Assembly: GCF_964204645.1 (NCBI RefSeq) | Contig: NC_134032.1 | Span: 3,312,916-3,376,915, forward strand | Origin: Tubulanus polymorphus | Lineage: Eukaryota; Nemertea; Palaeonemertea; Tubulaniformes; Tubulanidae | Direction: 5' to 3' | DNA: 64,000 nt | Shown here: positions 55,399-63,248 of the stretch, in pieces | How positions within the stretch are numbered: the first letter of the stretch is position 1 | Layout of the letters: each line of letters starts with the position of its first letter | The notes under the pieces: generated by a model | Databases searched by the model: none | The model's input: only the letters and a program-made list of their open reading frames with translations | Told to the model about the DNA's origin: nothing | Position numbers and translations under genes: made by a program

Positions 55399-56286
55399 AC
55401 TGTTCTACTACAATACTGATTCATGTAATAAAATTCAATAGGAGATGCGAATACTTTGACTTCCGATTATGCAATGCCTACTTCTAAAAACTAGCATCAG
55501 CATGCAGAGCAGGTTTCCCCTAATACAAATATCTAACAACCCGCAAAACCAGCTATCCCGCCAGATGGCGTGAAGAGCAGTAGGTCATCCGTTGTCAAAA
55601 TTAGTTCATTTTCAATGAACTTTGAACTGGATTTTTTGACTCCCAACTCCATATATTATCACAGCATCATCAAATACAAATACTTTCGATCTTTTACTCG
55701 GATATTGGTATAATAGTTTTCTTACATAATTGAGCTCCAGTTACTGATAGATTGATTGAAAACTTACAGTTATGTATCGGTGACGATGGAATAATACATT
55801 CAAACGGCAGAATCGACGATGCTGACATTTCTGATTTGGCAAAGGGACCTATCCTATTTCGTTGCCAAAGTATCACAAATTTGTGGATTTGGTGATTTCG
55901 AGATCACATTCTTGAATTTTCATCTACGTGTAAATGCTACCATCGCCGATGTACGAATTCGTTATTGAATTCCAGATCTCAGACAGCGCGTTAAAACGTT
56001 TAAAGCCATGTTTTAAATGCAAGTGTATTCAGGGTAAACCTTCCACTACATCTGCCTTTGCCTAGCAATCGAGTAGTATCGGTTCTAGCAGTTGAGTAGT
56101 ATCGGTCCCATATTTCGATTGGATTTAGATTACTTAGGCCCTCTTGTGATAAAGTCTGGTCATAGTGAATCGAAATGCTACGCTTGCATTTTATATGTGT
56201 CGCCCTATCGGTCGAGCTATGGTGGCTGATTCGGGACATGTAAAATTTGTTTTCGTCCTCCACGAAAACGCGCAAAAACAAATCGC
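55399..56286. other. host-like DNA before the AT-rich element
   Basis: No gene recognised. A short direct repeat with GAGTAGTATCGGT occurs at about 56,069 and 56,093. Composition is host-like until about 56,280. Confidence 0.5.
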
Positions 56287-56352
56287 GAAACTCATAAAAA
56301 TGAAAAATAAATTCTCACACGCTCGAATTTATTTTTCATTTTTATGAGTTTC
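56287..56352. repeat. 28-bp perfect inverted repeat (hairpin) near the element edge
   Basis: Arms 56,287-56,314 and 56,325-56,352 are exact complements (GAAACTCATAAAAATG...) with a 10-nt spacer. It lies about 180 bp before the first virus-like gene, just where composition changes. It may mark the left end of the element, for example a hairpin-type terminus or its relic; a chance AT-rich fold-back is unlikely at 28 bp. Confidence 0.85.
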
Positions 56353-56506
56353 ACTCCTAATTCAAGTAGAAATTGTTATTATTTTCATGTTTTTCATTTT
56401 TTACTCACCCGCCCGTTCAACCTTTAGCTTGAAAGCCCATTACCCCTATTACTCTCAAAACATTCATATATATGAATAAAATATAAATGAATAACTTCTA
56501 AAATAA

Positions 56507-56535
56507 ATTTTAATAAAAAATTTAGTATTAAAATG
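56507..56535 (+). promoter_or_regulatory. start-proximal motif, class 1 (polymerase)
   Basis: AATTTTAATAAAAAATTTAG followed by TATTAAAATGGA, almost identical to 60,580-60,608 and absent from the later genes. A candidate early-type promoter or 5' leader element. Confidence 0.6.
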
Positions 56536-59500
56536 GAAGCAAATAAGTACTATTGTCCAACATGTAATATCAATATAGATAAATCCCAAAAAGCAAGACA
56601 CAATAAAACTGAAACACATTTAGAGAATAAATTGAAACTAGAATATTAAGATGATATATTAGAAACTAAATTAGAAGAATTAAAGAATGAAAAAGAAACA
56701 TACAAATGTGATACATGTAATCAATCATTCAGTGATAAAAGATATTATAAAGAACATTTAAAATCTATAAGTCATATTAGAAATAAGAATAATGATATTT
56801 TAGGTGAAGATAATTTTGATAATGATAACGATAAGAAACAGAAGACAATTAAAAGCATAAAAAATTAATTAAACAATAAAAGACCATACATGGAAGATGT
56901 AAGAAATTATATTAATTCATTAGATAATAAAAAAGATATAGAGATAACCGAAGCATTTAAAAGTGATATTGGTCCAGCAGCTATCGAGTTTAAATTTCAC
57001 AAAGGAAAAACATTAGAAGAAAATAAAAAACATTTAGAAAATATGAAAGAAATAATAAAAATAATTACAGATGTTGAATATCCTAAAATAAGTATATCAG
57101 TTAAAGTAAAGTTTATAAAATCTGAAGATAAACCAATATATAATATAAATTCTCATTCACAACATATCATATCTAAACAACATATAGATGATAAATTAGA
57201 TAAATGTTATAATGAAGTAAAAACTAAAATAGAAGAGAAATATTTTGAAGGATCAGGGGTTAATATTTGATGAAATAATATTTATGCCTTTACATGTTTA
57301 TAACACAAAATATAATAAGTTAACTAAATCAAAACCAATCGATGAAAATAATTTATCATATTATAAAGAACCAGATATTGAAGCATCGAGTTATATTAAA
57401 CTACCATTTAAAACTAATGCTATAATAAATGTACAAAATGAAGATGATAAATGTTTTCTATGGGCTATAATAAGTTGTTTACACCCAGTTGAAGATTATA
57501 AACAACATAGTTTTAGATTAACTCATTATAAACCATTTGAAAATAATTATAAGATAGATAAGTATCCTGTTAGAATTAAAAACGTCCCAAAAATAGAAAG
57601 ATATAATAATAATTTAAGAATAAATGTATTTGATTTAATCAAATTACCAAATACAAAAGGTAACAATATAAAAAATTATACATTAGAACCTTTATATCTA
57701 TCAAAAGATTATGATTCAAACGATGTTATAGATATACTATATTATGAGAATCATTATATGTGGATTAAACAAATAGATTTATTTTTTAGAACAGAAAGTG
57801 ATCACCATAATAAAATATATCTTTGTAGAAAATGTTTACATAAATTCAGTAATGAAAGTACATTATTAAATCATAAACAATTATGTGAAAATCATGATTA
57901 TTGTAAATTAGTTTTACCAAATGAAAAGGATAAAATATTAGAATTCAAAAAATATGATTACAAAAATAAAGTACCATTTGTAATATATGGAGATTTTGAA
58001 TCATTAAATAAAGAATTAACTGATCAAGATAGAAAAGAAATATGTTATAAAAGAAAGAAATTAAATTCTAATGAAAATGGTTTTTCAGATGAACCACCAA
58101 AAACAAATACTATCAAAAAGATTCATCAATCAGCTGCTGCTTTCGGGTTATATATTAAATCTGATTATCCAGAACTAATTGAAAGTGAATATTATGATTA
58201 TAGAAATGAAAATGTTATCAATCATTTTTGTGACTTATTAATTGAATATGAAATAAGATTTAGTAAATTATTGAATACAAATATAGAAATTATAATGACA
58301 GAAAAAGATAAAGAAGAATTTGAGTTTTCAGATAAATGTTATTATTGTGAAAAGATATTTAATTATAAAGATAAAAAAGTAAGAGACCATGATCATTTGA
58401 ACGGAAAGTTTAGAGGCGCTGCACATGAAAATTGTAACTTACAAGCTAAGAAAATTAACTTTGTACCAGTTATATTTCATAATCTATCAGGATATGATGC
58501 TCATTTATTCATCAAACAGTTATGCTATAAAATAGAAGAAATCAATAATGAAATAGAAATATTAAATTCAAATAGATCAAAAGATAAAATACCAACTTAT
58601 AAATTTAGAATGTTAGCTTAAACATCTGAGAATTATATATCATTCCAATTTGGGTGTTTAAGATTTATAGATTCATATAGATTTTTAAATAGTTCATTAG
58701 ATAACTTATCAAAATCATTAGTTGATGATGAATTAAAAATATTAAAGCAACACTACCCAAATATTGATGATTTTAAATGAGATATAAAGGAGCAATTCCA
58801 TATTCTTTCTATAAAAATCATAATGATTTTAACATAACTGAATTATTGAAAGAACAATTCTATGATGAATTAAAAAATGAATATGTTAAAGATGAAGTCT
58901 ATAATAGAACATTGAATATTTGGAATCATTTCAAAATAGAAAATCATGGGCAATTGGTAGATATATATTTAAAATCAGATGTATTATTATTAACCGATAT
59001 ATTCGAAAGGTTTAGAGATGTAAATCTAAAATATTTCAATATTGATCCTTGTCATTGTTATTCATCACCAGGATTAATATGGGATTGTGGATTAAAATTT
59101 ACAAATATAAAAATGGATTTGTTAACAAATATAGATCAATTATTATTATTTGAAAAATCTATAAGAGGAGGTGTTTCAGGTGTATTAGGTGATAGATATT
59201 TCAATGTAAATGATAACCCCGGATATAAGTTATTATATATAGATGCAAATAATTTGTATGGTTGGGCAATGATGGAACCACAACCTTATGGAGTATTTGA
59301 ATTAACTGAAGTTTTACAGAATGAAAATAATGATAAATTTGATTGGAAGAAAAGAATCCTAGATATTGCAGATGATTCAGATACTGGTTACTTCTTTGTT
59401 GTAGATTTAGAATATCCTGAACATATTAAATTTAAATCTAGAAATCTAGCTTACTGTCCAGAACATAAAACTGTAACTCATGAAGAATTATCAAATTACC

Positions 59501-60576
59501 AAAAAAGAATTAAACCCGAAAATCATATTCATACAGAAAAGTTAATGGTAACTCAAGAAGATAAATATAATTATGTAGTACATTATAGAATGTTAAAATT
59601 CTATTTGAATCAAGGAATGATTCTAAAAAAAGTACATAGATATATTTCATTTAGTCAATCTAAGCGGTTAGAAAAATATATAGATTTTAACACCAAACAG
59701 ATAACTGAAGCTAAAACTGATTTCGAGAAAGATTTCTTCAAGTTAATGAATAATGCATTCTATGGTAAGACTTGTGAAAATATTAGAAATAGAAATGATA
59801 TTGAGTTAGTAAGTAATGGCAAAAGGATAAGGTATTTACAAACATATCCTAAATTTATAGGTAACAGAATATTTGATGAAAATTTAGCCGCAGTTAAAAT
59901 GAGAAGAACATCAATGAAATTTAATAAACCAATCTATGTTGGCACTTCAGTTTTAGAATTATCAAAATTACTAATGTATGAATTCTATTATAATGTATTA
60001 CAACCACTTTTTGGAGAAAAACATATAGAAATATTATATTTTGATACAGATTCTTACATATTAAAGATAAAAACTGATAACATAACAGATGATTTAAAAA
60101 CATTAAAACATCATTTTGATTTTAGTAATTATCCTAAAGATCATGACTTGTTTAGCAATGATAATAAAAAAGTTCCAGGGAAGTTTAAGGATGAATTAGG
60201 TGGTGAAGAAATGATAGAGTTTATCTGTATTAGATCTAAAATGTATTCATATAAAACTAAAGAACATGAAGCTAAAAAGTTAAAAGGAATAACCAAAAAT
60301 GTAGTAGAAAAGAATATTCATTTCAAAGATTACATCAATTATATATTCAATGAAGAAGTTAGAAAACATAAGATGAGATGTTTAAGATCTGAGTACCACG
60401 AAATGTTTATTGAAGAAATTGAAAAGGTTAGTTTGAATCCATTTGATGATAAAAGATATATTTTAGATGATGGAATTCATACAGTTGCTTATGGTTGCAA
60501 TTTAGATGAATACTTAAAATTTAAAAGAGAAGAAACAAAAGAGAACGAGATAATGAAAAGAATTCTAACGTGTTAA
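56533..60576 (+). pseudogene. C2H2 zinc-finger/protein-primed-type family B DNA polymerase, broken
   Basis: Reading order: two C2H2-like fingers (YYCPTC; YKCDTCNQSF) at 56,533-56,800, a helical linker, then the exonuclease domain (Exo I YGDFESLN at 57,985-58,010; Exo II NLSGYDAHLF near 58,485). An inserted HNH-like zinc module (CYYCEKIF...RDHDHLNGKFRGAAHENCN, 58,335-58,440) follows, then Exo III (YLKSDVLLLTD), motif A (DANNLYG, about 59,240), motif B (MNNAFYGKTCENIRNR, about 59,745) and motif C (YFDTDS, 60,037-60,054). This is the protein-primed (DNA_pol_B_2) type that copies linear viral genomes. Breaks: in-frame TAA at 56,647, 56,866 and 58,619, and frame changes near 57,256-57,259 (a GGGG run) and just before 58,777. 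The C-terminal 599-codon part is fully open. All catalytic motifs survive, so decay is recent. Confidence 0.92.
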
Positions 60577-60579
60577 TCA

Positions 60580-60608
60580 AATTTTAATAAAAATATGTTA
60601 TTAAAATG
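60580..60608 (+). promoter_or_regulatory. start-proximal motif, class 1 (OB-like gene)
   Basis: AAATTTTAATAAAAATATG then TTATTAAAATGGA; matches the polymerase leader with a one-base spacing change. Confidence 0.6.
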
Positions 60609-60959
60609 GAGAGTAAACAAGCAAACAGTGAGAACAACAAATCATTTCTAGATAGAATAAAAGATACTACAAATGTAAAATCTGTAGATTATAAATTCAA
60701 AAAGTTAACAGAATTAATAATCCATAAGAAATATCTAATTACAAATATTGTTACAGTTACTAATAACTATGGAGATAAATTAGTTATACACTTAGAATAT
60801 GAAGGATTAAAAGGAAATACATATAAATTCAGAACATATTTACCGGATAGATTTCATAGATTATCAAGTGAAGATTTAGAAGAATTATGTTCTGGAGATT
60901 TCTATTTCGTATACAAAGGTAAGAATGAAAAGGGGCACCATGAAATAGATTTCGAATGA
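60606..60959 (+). CDS. small OB-fold-like, possible ssDNA-binding protein of the element
   Basis: 117 residues, starting 29 bp after the polymerase stop. A polar N-terminus is followed by alternating beta-type segments: LITNIVTVTNNYGDKLVIHL, then YKFRTYLPDRFHRLSSEDLE and GDFYFVYKG. The pattern 'strand, TxYGxxxVxxLE, FxxYLPxRF' occurs in small proteins found with invertebrate virus-like elements and suggests an OB-fold; a role in coating single-stranded DNA during replication is inference. It shares its leader motif with the polymerase, which supports co-expression as replication genes. Intact; stop TGA, unlike the TAA of most neighbours. Confidence 0.6.
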   Translation: MESKQANSENNKSFLDRIKDTTNVKSVDYKFKKLTELIIHKKYLITNIVTVTNNYGDKLVIHLEYEGLKGNTYKFRTYLPDRFHRLSSEDLEELCSGDFYFVYKGKNEKGHHEIDFE

Positions 60960-60965
60960 GAAAAT

Positions 60966-60979
60966 ATGTAAAATAAATG
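60966..60979 (+). promoter_or_regulatory. start-proximal motif, class 2
   Basis: ATATGTAAAATAAATGG; the ATG of the vertex-like gene is part of ATAAATG. Confidence 0.6.
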
Positions 60980-61732
60980 GTAGAATTAAAAGAATACAGA
61001 ATATTTGTTGATTCAAGAAAACTTACTAATTATAAATCTCATAATTTACTAATACAATTAGATAGAGAATTCAAGAATTGTGTAGATTTAAAATTAGTTA
61101 ATATAAGTTTATGTAATTCTTTTCATAATATATCGAATAAAAGTCTTGATCATTTAGCTTTTAAAATTTATGATAGAAATTTGAATAAATGGTTTCATCT
61201 TTATCTAAAACCAGGATTATATAATTTAGAATCATTAGCGCAAGAAATTAATAAAAGAGCTCGTTTAAAAATGGGCTCAGCTGCTCGATTTGAAATTAAA
61301 TTCAGCAAAAGTGATAGTTCGAATAAAATAAGAATAAAGTTAACTAATGAACAACATAGATTTCTAGTAAGAAAACCTTTAGCTAAACTGTTTGGAATTC
61401 TTCCGGATAGACATTATTCAAATATTGATACTTATACAAATATAATACCTTTTACACACTTTTATATTTATTGCAATTTAATCGAGCCTACAAAAACTTT
61501 CGAAGCAACTAAAGATACAATTTGTAATTCTAGTATATTAAATATTTTACCATTAAAAAATGTTAAACAATTTGGAACGCAAATAAATTATAATTTAGCC
61601 GAATGTGATTTCAAACCTTGTATTCCACATTTTAATAATTTTGGATTAGAAATTAGAAATCATAATGGATACTTAATTGATTTGAATAACTTTCCTGTAA
61701 TTTATGAATTAGTTATAAGATGTAAAGAGTAA
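60977..61732 (+). CDS. vertex (penton/minor capsid)-like protein
   Basis: 251 residues, intact. It begins with a strand-rich block EYRIFVDSRKLTNY followed by LLIQLDREFKNCVDLKLVNI, then SFHNISNKSLDHLAFKI. This layout ('Ixx DSRxR... F xVxL ... V xLxxxxxPN') is typical of the N-terminal jelly-roll half of penton or minor capsid proteins in Polinton, adenovirus-like and related virus-like elements. A middle part has LAKLFGILPDRHY and later HFYIYCNLIEPTK, again a capsid-type strand pattern. It would form the five-fold vertices of an icosahedral particle (family knowledge). The call rests on pattern, not a database match. Confidence 0.55.
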   Translation: MVELKEYRIFVDSRKLTNYKSHNLLIQLDREFKNCVDLKLVNISLCNSFHNISNKSLDHLAFKIYDRNLNKWFHLYLKPGLYNLESLAQEINKRARLKMGSAARFEIKFSKSDSSNKIRIKLTNEQHRFLVRKPLAKLFGILPDRHYSNIDTYTNIIPFTHFYIYCNLIEPTKTFEATKDTICNSSILNILPLKNVKQFGTQINYNLAECDFKPCIPHFNNFGLEIRNHNGYLIDLNNFPVIYELVIRCKE

Positions 61733-61738
61733 TTTTTC

Positions 61739-61751
61739 ACCTATATAAATG
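61739..61751 (+). promoter_or_regulatory. start-proximal motif, class 2
   Basis: TTTTTCACCTATATAAATGA; ATG within ATAAATG. Confidence 0.6.
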
Positions 61752-62105
61752 AATATAACTGTTGGACCGAGTATCTGTTTTGGGTTTGATTTTAAACGTG
61801 AGAAAGAAATGAAATTTAACGTTAATGATGTAATTACACACATCAAAAATATTACATTTTCTAATGAAACAACATTTGAGTATGAAACAACAATAGATAA
61901 AGAAACTGAAAATGTAGAAAAGATTACTAATTTAATTCGAGAATCTTTAAGATTTTATGAATTAGATGAAGATTTTATCATCGATGATATTAAAAAAATG
62001 ATAATTGAAATATATACAAATGAAACTAGTCATGAAATAAATGTTGAATTAATCATCACTAAGATAACTAAATATTTTGATGATAGTAATTTTTTTGATA
62101 AATAA
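61749..62105 (+). CDS. 118-residue element protein of unknown function
   Basis: Not recognised. It is acidic, with beta-type N-terminal sequence (ITVGPSICFGFDFKREKEMK) and a helical C-terminal two thirds (EKITNLIRESLRFYELDEDF). No membrane segment. It lies between the vertex-like gene and a small membrane protein, and its TAA stop abuts the next ATG, so it belongs to the same transcriptional block. Possibly a minor virion or assembly protein. Confidence 0.6.
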   Translation: MNITVGPSICFGFDFKREKEMKFNVNDVITHIKNITFSNETTFEYETTIDKETENVEKITNLIRESLRFYELDEDFIIDDIKKMIIEIYTNETSHEINVELIITKITKYFDDSNFFDK

Positions 62106-62108
62106 ATG
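62096..62108 (+). promoter_or_regulatory. start-proximal motif, class 2, overlapping the previous stop
   Basis: TTTTTTGATAAATAAATGAG: the stop of one gene (TAA, 62,103-62,105) forms part of the ATAAATG of the next. Confidence 0.6.
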
Positions 62109-62327
62109 AGTGATAATAAGTGGATAATAACTGGATTATATAATGGAGCATTACTATCAGTTGGAACTGTTGGTTATTCAATGGTATTAAAAGAAGTATT
62201 TAAAATGGGAAGTGTTGATGTTGATAGATTTGATATAAATGATATTTTAAAATTAACATTAGCAGTTACTTTATCTAATTTAACTATTGATTATTTGGAA
62301 AAACAAAAATATATTCCTCCCATATAA
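62106..62327 (+). CDS. 73-residue membrane protein of the element
   Basis: One glycine-containing hydrophobic helix near residues 8-30 (LYNGALLSVGTVGYSMVLKE), a charged middle, and a second amphipathic segment ending YLEKQKYIPPI. Small proteins of this shape accompany the following membrane protein in related animal virus-like elements. A role in an internal membrane or particle entry/assembly is possible but unproven. Confidence 0.6.
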   Translation: MSDNKWIITGLYNGALLSVGTVGYSMVLKEVFKMGSVDVDRFDINDILKLTLAVTLSNLTIDYLEKQKYIPPI

Positions 62328-62335
62328 ATGCATAA

Positions 62336-62354
62336 TTTTTTTGCTAAATAAATG
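62336..62354 (+). promoter_or_regulatory. start-proximal motif, class 2
   Basis: TTTTTTTGCTAAATAAATGG, the same block as at 62,777-62,797. Confidence 0.65.
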
Positions 62355-62774
62355 GCTTCTGCAATTATAACTATTATAGGATCAGCAATTGTTAACGCTT
62401 TAGCATTTACTGGTGGTGGATATTTATTTAAACATATTGATAAAAATAGTTCATTAGGAGAACAAAGAAGACATAACTTAGCATTAGAGAAATATAATAA
62501 AGCTGCGGAAGAATATAGAGAAAAGAGGCAAAACTATATGGATTATATTAACAAAGAATTATATGATCAGAAGATTTCACATAGAGATTTTCAATCAGTT
62601 GATGATGCAATGAGTTTATATAACGCGGTAACCAATAAAGAAAAATTACATCTATACAAACCTAAATTATCAGATTATTATACCCCAAGTAATGAACAGA
62701 AGAAATATGAAATAATATGGATTTTAGGTGGAACTGTTATTGTTATATTTGTAGCATATAAATTTACTAATTAG
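62352..62774 (+). CDS. 140-residue two-helix membrane protein, conserved in animal virus-like elements
   Basis: The N-terminal hydrophobic helix is at about residues 3-26 (VNALAFTGGGYLFKHI), then a long charged helical part (RRHNLALEKYNKAAEEY and RDFQSVDDAMSLYNAV), LSDYYTPSNEQK, and a C-terminal membrane helix (IIWILGGTVIVIFVAYKF). The combination 'NALAF...YLF, KRH/RRH, W/F-VDDAM..Y, LSDFYTPS' recurs in gene families of cnidarian, mollusc and fish genomes that look viral. Function unknown; likely a particle membrane protein. Confidence 0.65.
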   Translation: MASAIITIIGSAIVNALAFTGGGYLFKHIDKNSSLGEQRRHNLALEKYNKAAEEYREKRQNYMDYINKELYDQKISHRDFQSVDDAMSLYNAVTNKEKLHLYKPKLSDYYTPSNEQKKYEIIWILGGTVIVIFVAYKFTN

Positions 62775-62776
62775 TA

Positions 62777-62797
62777 ATTTTTTTTGCTAAATAAATG
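62777..62797 (+). promoter_or_regulatory. start-proximal motif, class 2
   Basis: TTTTTTTTGCTAAATAAATGG; the longest conserved version, shared with 62,336. Confidence 0.65.
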
Positions 62798-63229
62798 GAA
62801 GATAAAGTTGATAGTATTGATATTATTCCTCATGATATAAATAAAACTAAATTAAAAACATATTTAGAAAAACAAATATTAGAATTTGAAAGTGACTTAA
62901 AAGTTAAAAAGAAAATATATCTAAAAAGTAAAATTATATATTATTTGATTATAAGTGGTTCGGTTACAATTAGTTCTGTAATAACATTTCTAGCCATATT
63001 TTCACCATTAACACCTTTGGCTATATCAATTGGTGTGTTAGGATTAAGTTCAAGTGTTTTAACTGGTATAAGTTCAAAATTGAATATAAAAAGTAATAAA
63101 GAAAAAATTAAAACTAATATAAAAGAAATTAATAAATTAAAGAATACACTAGATTATATAATAAGTTTAAATGGTCATATAACAGTTGAAGAACAAGATA
63201 AATTATTAAAAGAATTAATAAATTATTAA
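62795..63229 (+). CDS. 144-residue protein with a paired transmembrane hairpin
   Basis: A helical, Lys-rich N-terminus (residues 15-48) precedes two adjacent membrane segments, IIYYLIISGSVTISSVITFL and PLAISIGVLGLSSSVLTGIS. A Lys-rich coiled segment follows (KEKIKTNIKEINKLKNTLDY), ending HITVEEQDKLLKEL, which resembles an EF-hand-like 'G-x-I-T/S-x-E-E' tail. The architecture, coil/two TM/coil, resembles SLATT-type or similar two-helix membrane proteins. Unknown role; intact, and in the class 2 block. Confidence 0.6.
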   Translation: MEDKVDSIDIIPHDINKTKLKTYLEKQILEFESDLKVKKKIYLKSKIIYYLIISGSVTISSVITFLAIFSPLTPLAISIGVLGLSSSVLTGISSKLNIKSNKEKIKTNIKEINKLKNTLDYIISLNGHITVEEQDKLLKELINY

Positions 63230-63231
63230 TC

Positions 63232-63248
63232 TTTTAATTATATAAATG
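63232..63248 (+). promoter_or_regulatory. start-proximal motif, class 2
   Basis: CTTTTAATTATATAAATGG; ATG within ATAAATG. Confidence 0.6.
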
